Of a stretch of 6,531 nt of DNA, positions 1 to 5,021 are shown piece by piece. The translations under genes and the position numbers were made by a program. The notes below the pieces were generated by a model. It had not been told where the DNA came from. It did not search any database and saw only the letters and a program-made list of their open reading frames with translations. The stretch spans positions 1-6,531 of the forward strand of contig CABUOF010000090.1 in NCBI GenBank assembly GCA_902493125.1, read 5' to 3'. Position 1 is the stretch's first letter. Each line of letters opens with the position of its first letter. This DNA is from an uncultured Collinsella sp. (GTDB lineage: Bacteria > Actinomycetota > Coriobacteriia > Coriobacteriales > Coriobacteriaceae).

Positions 1-315
1 CGCACCCTCAAAGCGCTCGCGATCATCGATATCGCTGTAGGCGCGCGTACAGGTAAGATCGGCCTTGGAAGCCACCTCAACGGTCAGATTGCCGTCGAGC
101 GGGGCGAGCACGGCATGGTAGCGACGGTGACCGACCAGATCGGCAGTAGCCGCCTCGTGGGCGTTCACCCACCAATACACCAGCGAGTCGCCGATAGAGT
201 ACGCCACATCGTGCTGCAGTTCAGAAACGCCGTCGAGTGCCTGACCGGTACGCATCCACTTCTTGACGGACTTCATCTGGGCGTCGAAATCGGCACGCGA
301 GTTAAAGATATGCAT
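1..315 (-). CDS. ebgC: Beta-galactosidase small subunit, EbgC type (YhcH/YjgK/YiaL family), 3' end cut by window
   Basis: The first 105 residues are visible, starting MHIFNSRADFD. The coding strand runs off position 1, so the C-terminus is missing; E. coli EbgC is about 149 residues. Blocks VAYSIGDSLVYWV and GHRRYHAVLAPLDG, followed by a YSDIDDRERFEG segment, align without gaps to what I recall of E. coli EbgC (SIGDSL, GHRRY, D-DRE-). They place it in the DUF386/TabA-like beta-sandwich family. In E. coli EbgC associates with EbgA in a cytoplasmic hetero-octamer and is needed for full activity; the same role is inferred here from adjacency. The ATG at 313-315 is chosen because AAGGAGG lies 8 nt upstream. 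It follows ebgA by 3 nt and must be co-transcribed and probably translationally coupled with it. Family relatives elsewhere act as sugar isomerase-like or biofilm proteins, but the EbgA partner makes the subunit role much more likely. Confidence 0.93.
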   Translation of the reverse strand, partial: MHIFNSRADFDAQMKSVKKWMRTGQALDGVSELQHDVAYSIGDSLVYWWVNAHEAATADLVGHRRYHAVLAPLDGNLTVEVASKADLTCTRAYSDIDDRERFEGA

Positions 316-318
316 GAC

Positions 319-3300
319 TTATGCCTCCTTAATGGGTGCCAGCGCCTGAGCCAGATCGGCAGACGTCAGCGGTCGCAGGGACACCTCAAAGCTGAAGCTC
401 TCAAAACGGGTGCGATAGGAATCGAGCACCTCGGAACCCCAAGAGTTCGAGCCAAGGCCGAGCAGCTGGTCGTTGATGTTGACCGTAACCGTGTCGCCCG
501 GGACAAGATCGTAGACATGCTTGGCGCTATCGATAGCCTCGCAGCTATAGGGCCATGCGGAGAACGAGAACGGATTGGAAGCGGCGTCGCTCGGACGCGT
601 CACGACCAGACCGTCACCGTGGCTGGAGCGCAGGGCAACCCAGCGGGTACCCTCGCGGTTGGCACAGTCCTGAGGCATAACGTAGGGCGTGAACATGTCG
701 TCGACCGTAGTGCGGTAATGACCGACCGGGTTGGCACGCAGCGAGTCCGGATAGTTCTCGCCCGGGCCGTGGCCATACCACTCGACGGCACGATCGCAAC
801 CGGGAACCTCAAAGGAGATGCCGATGCGCGGGATAATGTCCGAATAGTCGCCGTAGGGCTCGCCGGAAACCTTGAGGTCGACGCGACCGCTCGGAAGCAC
901 GGTGTAGACAAGCTCGACGCGCATGCCGAACGCGCGGACGGGAGGAGCAATACGTTGGCTCACGGTAACGACGACCGCATTGCCGTCCTGCTTCCAAAAA
1001 ACCTTGCGGGTGGACGTCTGCATTACATCAATGAAGTTGTCCTTCCACAGGGAGTCGTACTCCTGGGCGTGGTTGTCGACGAGCGGATGCCAAAAACCAA
1101 CCTGGGGACCGGAGGCCATGACGTCGCGGCCGGATGCCTTCCACTCGCTCACGGTACCGTTTACCTTGCTGAAGGTCAGCTCGCCGTTGAGGGAGCGAAT
1201 GCGGATTTCCTGCTCGGTCTCCTCGACCGTAAGCTCAGGACGAACGGGGGCGGCGATGGCCGGCGCTGGATGGTTTGCGATGGCAAACTGGCTTGCGCCC
1301 AGCTGGAACATCGGCTCGCACCAGACGTGAGCGGCCATGGTGTAGGCGCGCACGGTCAGTAGGGTCTCGCCTACCGCGGCCTCATGAATCACCAGTGGCA
1401 GCTGGACGGACTCGCCGGGGGCAACCGCACCGGGCATGAGCGTCTTGCGGCTGACCACGTCGCCGTCCACCAGGGTCTCGGCCGACAGGCAGACATCCTC
1501 GAGAGTGGTGAACCAACGCTTGTTGGTGACGGTCAGCTCGCCCGCCTCGGCGTCATAAGCCATGCGAACCGGGCAGATGACCTGGCCATACTCAGTGAGG
1601 CCCGGGCTCGGCTGCTGCCAAGGGAACACCATGCCATCGATGCAGAAGTTGCTGTTGGGGTAGTCGCCGTTGTCGCCGCCGTACATGTCGTAGGCAACGC
1701 CGTCCTCGGTCACAGCGGCCAAGCCGTGGTCGCACCATTCCCAAATGAACTGGCCCTGGATGCAATCCCAACGATTGAAGACCTCCTGGTACTCGGACAG
1801 GCCTCCGGGGCCATTGCCCATGGAGTGACCGTACTCGCAGTTGATGCGCGGCTTGGGGAACGGATGCTCACCAAAGTCGTTCATCTGCGACACACGGGAG
1901 TACATCGTGGAAATGACATCGACGGTATCGGCGTTGCGGTCCTCCTCGTAATGGACCGGACGACCATCGAGCTCGTGAGCCTTGGCATACATCGCGCGGA
2001 TGTTGCAGCCATAGCCGCTCTCGTTGCCCATCGACCACATAATGATGCAGGCGTGATTGCGCTCCTGCATCACCAGGCGCTCGATGCGGTCGACGTAGGC
2101 CGGCTCCCATGCCGGGTCGTCGGTGACCAGGGCGATATTGCCGATATTCTCGAAGCCGTGGCTCTCCATATCGGTCTCGGCGACCAGCATGATGCCATAC
2201 TCGTCGCACAGCTCGTAAAAGCGCGGGTCGTTGGCGTAGTGGGACGTGCGCACCGCGTTGATGTTGTGCTGCTTCATGAGCTCCAGGTCGCGGCGCATGC
2301 GATCGAGGCCCACGGCGCGGCCCTTGTGATCGTCGTGATCGTGGCGGTTGACGCCATGCATCTTAAAGTAAGTGCCGTTGAGGTAGATATGATTGCCCTC
2401 GACCGTCACCTCGGCAAGACCCTGGCGATGCGGGACGTACTCGCTGACCTGATCACCGTCGTAGACCTCAAACGTAAGGTCGTAGAGGAAGGGGTCCTCG
2501 GGATTCCAGAAGTGGGCATCGGTCACGCCGCACTCGGCATGGCCGTCGACGCACTCGCCCGTAGCCACCACGTTCTCGCCATCGCTGAGCGTAAACACAA
2601 CGCGGGAAGAGCCCTCGGCAACCGTATCGAGCGTAATCAGAGCGGTATCGCCCTCGCGGTGCGTGCGGAACCTAAAGTCGACCAGGTGCGCGGCGGGACG
2701 CTGCATAAGGTACACATCGCGGAAGATGCCCGAGGCCCACCACATATCCTGGTCCTCGATATAGCTGCCATCGCTGTACTGCAGGACCTTGACCGCAAAC
2801 AGGTTGTCGCCCTCGACAAGCGCGTCGGTCACGTCGAACTCGGCAGACAGGCGCGAACCCTTGGTCATGCCGATAAACTGACCGTTGACGTACAGCTCGC
2901 CATAGCTCTCGATGCCGTCAAAGCGAATGATCTCGCGAGCGCCGGCAGGCACGGCGGGAAGGTTGACGATGCGCTGGTACACGCCCGTGGGATCGTCAGA
3001 GGGAACGAACGGCTGATCCACCGGGAACGGGAAGCCCTCGTCGGTGTAGGCAAGGTTGCCATAGCCGTCCACCTGCCACAGGTGCGGAACCTCCACGTGA
3101 TCCCACTCGGGCTCGTACGTGGAAAGCTCCTCGTTAGAGACGGCAGCAGGCCCCTCAAAGAGACGGAACTGCCACGAGCCGGACAGCTGGACAAACCCGC
3201 GCGACAGCTCGCGGCTGTACGTAGCGGCGAGATCGGCGGTCTCGTAACCCATAAAGTACGCATGGGGTGCCAGGCGGTTCCTGTGGGTGAGCGCTTGGTT

Positions 3301-3324
3301 TTCCCAATCGTTAATGGCGTCCAT
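319..3324 (-). CDS. ebgA: Beta-galactosidase large subunit, EbgA type (GH2)
   Basis: A complete 1001-residue cytoplasmic glycosidase; E. coli LacZ and EbgA are about 1020-1030. No signal peptide is seen. Order along the protein: N-terminal jelly-roll with PVDQPFVPSDDPTG (101-114) and the EDQDMWWASGIFRDV block (190-204); an immunoglobulin-like domain; a TIM barrel from about 320 with GVNRHD (324-329), VRTSHY (358-363) and ETDMESHG (383-390, candidate Mg ligands E387 and H389). The acid/base motif WSMGNESG has E435 and the nucleophile motif CEYGHSMGN has E497. The C-terminal beta-galactosidase small-chain domain has WYGHGPGENYPDS (849-861) and LGLGSNSWGSEVLDS (955-969, W962). The YGCNIRAMY and SNSWGSEVLDS blocks are diagnostic of EbgA rather than LacZ. 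It hydrolyses terminal beta-D-galactosides; the true substrate is not shown. The ATG at 3322-3324 has AAGGAG 7 nt upstream. It is the first gene of an operon with ebgC and is probably repressed through the three upstream operators. No truncation or missing catalytic residue was seen. Confidence 0.96.
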   Translation of the reverse strand: MDAINDWENQALTHRNRLAPHAYFMGYETADLAATYSRELSRGFVQLSGSWQFRLFEGPAAVSNEELSTYEPEWDHVEVPHLWQVDGYGNLAYTDEGFPFPVDQPFVPSDDPTGVYQRIVNLPAVPAGAREIIRFDGIESYGELYVNGQFIGMTKGSRLSAEFDVTDALVEGDNLFAVKVLQYSDGSYIEDQDMWWASGIFRDVYLMQRPAAHLVDFRFRTHREGDTALITLDTVAEGSSRVVFTLSDGENVVATGECVDGHAECGVTDAHFWNPEDPFLYDLTFEVYDGDQVSEYVPHRQGLAEVTVEGNHIYLNGTYFKMHGVNRHDHDDHKGRAVGLDRMRRDLELMKQHNINAVRTSHYANDPRFYELCDEYGIMLVAETDMESHGFENIGNIALVTDDPAWEPAYVDRIERLVMQERNHACIIMWSMGNESGYGCNIRAMYAKAHELDGRPVHYEEDRNADTVDVISTMYSRVSQMNDFGEHPFPKPRINCEYGHSMGNGPGGLSEYQEVFNRWDCIQGQFIWEWCDHGLAAVTEDGVAYDMYGGDNGDYPNSNFCIDGMVFPWQQPSPGLTEYGQVICPVRMAYDAEAGELTVTNKRWFTTLEDVCLSAETLVDGDVVSRKTLMPGAVAPGESVQLPLVIHEAAVGETLLTVRAYTMAAHVWCEPMFQLGASQFAIANHPAPAIAAPVRPELTVEETEQEIRIRSLNGELTFSKVNGTVSEWKASGRDVMASGPQVGFWHPLVDNHAQEYDSLWKDNFIDVMQTSTRKVFWKQDGNAVVVTVSQRIAPPVRAFGMRVELVYTVLPSGRVDLKVSGEPYGDYSDIIPRIGISFEVPGCDRAVEWYGHGPGENYPDSLRANPVGHYRTTVDDMFTPYVMPQDCANREGTRWVALRSSHGDGLVVTRPSDAASNPFSFSAWPYSCEAIDSAKHVYDLVPGDTVTVNINDQLLGLGSNSWGSEVLDSYRTRFESFSFEVSLRPLTSADLAQALAPIKEA
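324..330 (-). promoter_or_regulatory. Ribosome binding site of ebgC inside the end of ebgA
   Basis: On the minus strand AAGGAGG spans the last lysine, glutamate and first base of the alanine codon of ebgA. The order is AAG GAG GCA TAA, 3 nt, then ATG. Spacing to the ebgC ATG is 8 nt. This fixes the ebgC start and implies translational coupling: ribosomes finishing EbgA cover or deliver to the EbgC initiation site, which would help keep the two subunits in proportion. Confidence 0.88.
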
Positions 3325-3331
3325 GGTGATG

Positions 3332-3337
3332 CTCCTT
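3332..3337 (-). promoter_or_regulatory. Ribosome binding site of ebgA
   Basis: AAGGAG on the minus strand lies 7 nt before the ATG at 3322-3324. It supports this start over the in-frame ATG at residue 25 (FMGYE). Confidence 0.85.
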
Positions 3338-3357
3338 CGTCATCGTAGTGATTCTTG

Positions 3358-3371
3358 TGCAACCGGTTGTC
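3358..3371. promoter_or_regulatory. LacI-family operator O1 (start-point operator)
   Basis: TGCAACCGGTTGTC has a perfect 10-bp palindromic core CAACCGGTTG (3360-3369) centred on CG. This matches the LacI/GalR pattern TGNAANCGNTTNCA at most positions. It overlaps the predicted transcription start of ebgA, downstream of the -10. The adjacent divergent LacI-type gene is the likely binder (inference). Confidence 0.85.
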
Positions 3372-3374
3372 CTT

Positions 3375-3404
3375 ATCTTACGGGCGATGCAAAAAACTGT
3401 GCAA
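3375..3404 (-). promoter_or_regulatory. Probable sigma-70-type promoter of ebgA-ebgC
   Basis: On the minus strand TTGCAC (3399-3404; close to TTGACA) is followed after 18 nt by TAAGAT (3375-3380; TATAAT-like, 4 of 6). This predicts a start near 3368 and a leader of roughly 44 nt. The -35 hexamer is part of the middle operator and the predicted start point falls in the proximal operator, exactly where a repressor would block polymerase. That placement is stronger support than the hexamers alone. Confidence 0.62.
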
Positions 3405-3413
3405 CCGGTTGTC
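3400..3413. promoter_or_regulatory. LacI-family operator O2 (-35 operator)
   Basis: TGCAACCGGTTGTC is identical to O1 over 14 bp, with core 3402-3411. Its centre is 42 bp from O1, which is four helical turns at 10.5 bp, so both sites face the same side of the helix. It covers part of the -35 hexamer of the ebgA promoter, so occupancy would exclude RNA polymerase. Confidence 0.85.
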
Positions 3414-3444
3414 CGCTGAACGGTCGATTTGGTCGGGTTAACGG

Positions 3445-3464
3445 TGCAACCGGTTGTACAACCG
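3445..3464. promoter_or_regulatory. LacI-family operator O3 with an extra half-site
   Basis: TGCAACCGGTTGTA (3445-3458) repeats the O1/O2 site with the last base changed, 45 bp centre to centre from O2. It runs straight into a third half-site, so CAACCGGTTGTACAACCG contains a second overlapping perfect palindrome, CGGTTGTACAACCG (3451-3464). It lies upstream of the ebgA promoter, so it is likely an auxiliary site for cooperative binding or looping. It is too far from the regulator start (about 235 bp) to be an obvious autoregulatory site. Confidence 0.8.
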
Positions 3465-3480
3465 CGACACTTATGTCACC

Positions 3481-3498
3481 CTGAGTATCGAAACTCAG
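3481..3498. repeat. Small perfect inverted repeat (CTGAGT / ACTCAG)
   Basis: The arms CTGAGT (3481-3486) and ACTCAG (3493-3498) flank a 6-nt spacer ATCGAA, giving an 18-bp perfect dyad just upstream of operator O3. It has no T-run, so a terminator is unlikely. It could be a binding site for another regulator or chance. No function is assigned. Confidence 0.5.
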
Positions 3499-3688
3499 CG
3501 CAAAACAGCATTCCAGGCAGCAGACAACGGCCGCGCCCATCTATACCCCGCCCTTGTAAGCCATGTTCAACAACAGCTTGAATGTGAAATGCCACCAGTG
3601 GCCGGATACCATGAACGCTGTTCAGGCGCACTATAGTAAGCTGTATCCGCACCAGCCCGCATCAGTGACAACATCGACCGCATTTTCC
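3499..3688. other. Regulator-proximal half of the divergent intergenic region, with short dyads
   Basis: No convincing gene is present. I see three short inverted repeats: TTCAA-7-TTGAA (3566-3582), GCCACcaGTGGC (3591-3602) and TGAACgctGTTCA (3612-3624). A -10-like hexamer TATAGT (3632-3637) lies about 60 bp before the regulator start. No good copy of the CAACCGGTTG operator occurs here, so control of the regulator gene is not obviously through the same sites. Confidence 0.45.
3632..3637 (+). promoter_or_regulatory. Candidate -10 element for the regulator gene
   Basis: TATAGT matches the -10 consensus at 5 of 6 positions and lies 61 bp upstream of the regulator ATG. No recognisable -35 is found at 16-18 bp spacing, which makes the call weak. 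The dyad TGAACgctGTTCA ends 7 bp before the hexamer, within the region polymerase would contact. Confidence 0.35.
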
Positions 3689-3693
3689 AGGAG
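3689..3693 (+). promoter_or_regulatory. Ribosome binding site of the LacI-type regulator
   Basis: AGGAG lies 5 nt before the ATG at 3699 and supports that start. Confidence 0.72.
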
Positions 3694-3698
3694 ACGCC

Positions 3699-4715
3699 AT
3701 GACCCAACCAGTTCGCACCGCACCTACGCTTGCCGAGGTTGCCGCAGCTGCCGGCGTGTCGCGCTCCACGGCATCGCGCGCTCTCAACGATTCGCCCCGC
3801 ATTAGCGAGGAAACCAAAAAGCGCGTCCGCGCGGCGGCCAAGAAAGTCAATTTTGTCCCCAACGCTCGTGGCCGAGCGCTCGCTGTCGGGCGCACGGAAA
3901 TCATCGCCGTACTCGTGACCGAGCCCCTGAGTGAGCTCTTCAGCGACCCCACCTATAGCGAGTTTTTGAGCGGCATTACCGAGGAACTGTCGGAGTCGTC
4001 CTATCTGCCCGTTATCTTGCAGGCGTCTTCTACGCATGAGCGCAACCGCGCACGCGAGCACTTTGAGCGCCGCTCGTTCGACGCCGTGATCGACGTCTCC
4101 CCCTACAAGGGCAGCGAGCTGCTCGAGGTACTGTGCGAGCTGGGCGTACCCACCGTGTTGTGCGGCCAGCTCGAGGGCCACCCCTATCGCGATGTGTTCT
4201 CGACAGTCTACTCTGACGACGAAGAGGGCGGACGCTTTGCGGCACTCGCCATAAAGAATCGCGGGCGCAAAGATATCGTCGCCGTGTTGGGACCGCAAGA
4301 CAACCCCGCTGTTGCCGACCGCCTGCGCGGCTACCGCGCCGTCTTGGGCGAAGACCTCCCAGACGCAAACGTTATCTATACCGGCTGGAACAGCGGAGAC
4401 GGCTATCAGGCCATGCACCAGATTCTCGCGCGCGAGATCGCTTTCGATGGCGTGCTCTGCGGGTCGGACCGTATCGCGGCTGGCGTCATCACCGCACTCA
4501 ACGAGGCAGGCCTATCCGTTCCGGCGGACGTTTCTGTCGTCGGCTTCGACGATCACGAGATTGCGACGCGCTGCGTCCCCGCGCTCACGACCGTCCGCCA
4601 GCCCCTGCGCGAAGAAGGCCACATGGCCGCCAACATTGCGCTCGACATGATCAAGGGTGCCGAGCCCACCACCTCCGTGATGCACATGCAGCTGATCCAG
4701 AGAGACTCGCTATAA
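3699..4715 (+). CDS. LacI/GalR-family transcriptional repressor, probable regulator of ebgA-ebgC
   Basis: A complete 338-residue protein, the usual length for the family. The N-terminal helix-turn-helix is TLAEVAAAAGVSRSTASRALN (10-30), with R22-S23 at the positions of LacI Y17-Q18. It is followed by helix 3 (SEETKKRVRAAAKKV) and the hinge NARGRALAVGRT (55-66), where L61 matches the leucine that wedges into a central CG step. The three operators upstream of ebgA all have a central CG. The rest is the periplasmic-binding-protein-like effector domain with GPQDNP and RLRGYRAVL (198-216), CGSDRIAAGV (254-263) and the C-terminal VSVVGFDDHEIATRCVPALTTVRQ stretch. It would bind DNA as a dimer or tetramer and release it on binding a sugar; the effector is unknown. 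It is transcribed divergently from ebgA, 374 bp away. The sequence does not resemble E. coli EbgR beyond family level, so no symbol is given. Confidence 0.93.
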   Translation: MTQPVRTAPTLAEVAAAAGVSRSTASRALNDSPRISEETKKRVRAAAKKVNFVPNARGRALAVGRTEIIAVLVTEPLSELFSDPTYSEFLSGITEELSESSYLPVILQASSTHERNRAREHFERRSFDAVIDVSPYKGSELLEVLCELGVPTVLCGQLEGHPYRDVFSTVYSDDEEGGRFAALAIKNRGRKDIVAVLGPQDNPAVADRLRGYRAVLGEDLPDANVIYTGWNSGDGYQAMHQILAREIAFDGVLCGSDRIAAGVITALNEAGLSVPADVSVVGFDDHEIATRCVPALTTVRQPLREEGHMAANIALDMIKGAEPTTSVMHMQLIQRDSL

Positions 4716-4720
4716 GAAAC

Positions 4721-4770
4721 TGGGGCAGGCTTTTCGCCAGACAGTTGTTGCGGAAAGACTGCCCCGTTTT
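4721..4770 (+). terminator. Long hairpin after the regulator (palindrome 1), probable terminator
   Basis: Arm 4722-4737 (GGGGCAGGCTTTTCGC) pairs with 4750-4765 (GCGGAAAGACTGCCCC) over 16 positions, with one G-A mismatch and one T-G wobble, around a 12-nt loop. GTTTT follows directly. It begins 6 nt after the regulator stop codon, so it can serve as the intrinsic terminator of that gene. It is also the first unit of a palindrome series. Confidence 0.68.
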
Positions 4771-4782
4771 GAGCGCTCGTTC

Positions 4783-4834
4783 TGGGGCACAGTTTCCGTT
4801 AGACAGCTCAACCGGAAACTGTGCCCCATTATTT
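4783..4834. repeat. Palindrome 2: 16-bp perfect hairpin
   Basis: TGGGGCACAGTTTCCG (4783-4798) is perfectly complementary to 4813-4828 around a 14-nt spacer, followed by TTATTTT. Its arms (GGGGCA, TTT, CG) and spacer start (AGACAG) resemble palindrome 1, and it begins exactly 62 bp after it. It could act as a second terminator for the plus strand. Confidence 0.75.
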
Positions 4835-4844
4835 TGCCGAATTC

Positions 4845-4891
4845 TGGGACGCGCTTTCCCAGAGGACCCCCCTTTGGGAAAGCGCGACCCG
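4845..4891. repeat. Palindrome 3: 12-bp perfect stem with extension
   Basis: CGCGCTTTCCCA (4850-4861) pairs perfectly with TGGGAAAGCGCG (4875-4886). The stem extends through one A-A mismatch to GGG/CCC (4846-4848 with 4888-4890), around a 13-nt C-rich spacer. It begins 62 bp after palindrome 2 with the same TTCTGGG lead-in. No T-run follows on the plus strand, so a repeat element is a better label than a terminator. Confidence 0.72.
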
Positions 4892-4963
4892 TTCTGGACG
4901 CAAATTCCGAAACGCAGTTTCCGCGACGCCTGGTCATCCCATGCCCTCGCAATCTCGGCGCAT

Positions 4964-4998
4964 AAAAAACGAGGGAAGGCACGCGTCCTTCCCTCGTT
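4964..4998 (-). terminator. Intrinsic terminator of aspS
   Basis: Read on the minus strand, AACGAGGGAAGG (complement of 4987-4998) pairs with the complement of 4968-4979, a perfect 12-bp stem with a 7-nt loop. It is followed by a run of Ts (complement of AAAAAA, 4964-4969). It lies about 23 nt beyond the aspS stop codon. This is a textbook rho-independent terminator and probably marks the end of the aspS transcript. Confidence 0.9.
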
Positions 4999-5021
4999 GC
5001 GGGCAATATGTAGCCGCTCGC

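Larger units (their letters stand above)
4721..4923. repeat. Tandem array of diverged palindromic units, 62-bp period
   Basis: Units start at 4721, 4783 and 4845 (TGGGG, TGGGG, TGGGA), exactly 62 bp apart. A fourth, degenerate unit starts at 4895 (TGGAC) and retains only the small dyad GAAACgcaGTTTC (4909-4921). Units 2, 3 and 4 are each preceded by TTC. Arms within each unit match each other better than arms between units, which suggests compensatory change that keeps the hairpins. This resembles REP/BIME-type intergenic elements in form; no family is assigned. Confidence 0.6.

Noticed and set aside
115..1362. A 415-codon plus-strand open frame opposite the ebgA 3' end and ebgC
   Set aside because: Same antisense shadow effect; it spans the boundary of two well-supported genes on the other strand.
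1384..3348. A 654-codon plus-strand open frame opposite ebgA
   Set aside because: It lies fully antisense to a gene with intact catalytic motifs. Its translation is rich in Val, Ala, His and Asp as expected from the complement of GC-biased codons, with no recognisable domain and no ribosome site seen.
3583..3600. CRP-like site beginning TGTGA at 3584
   Set aside because: The second half-site (TCACA) is absent at the required spacing.
3567..4418. A 283-codon minus-strand open frame opposite the LacI-type regulator
   Set aside because: The plus-strand frame has clear LacI-family helix-turn-helix and effector-domain motifs over its whole length; the antisense frame has none and starts inside that gene.
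4810..4821. CAACCGGAAAC as another regulator operator
   Set aside because: Only one half-site (CAACCGG) matches; it is part of the right arm and spacer of palindrome 2 and not a CAACCGGTTG dyad.
4721..4923. CRISPR array
   Set aside because: The units are diverged long palindromes with 62-bp spacing. There are no identical direct repeats separated by unique spacers and no cas genes.
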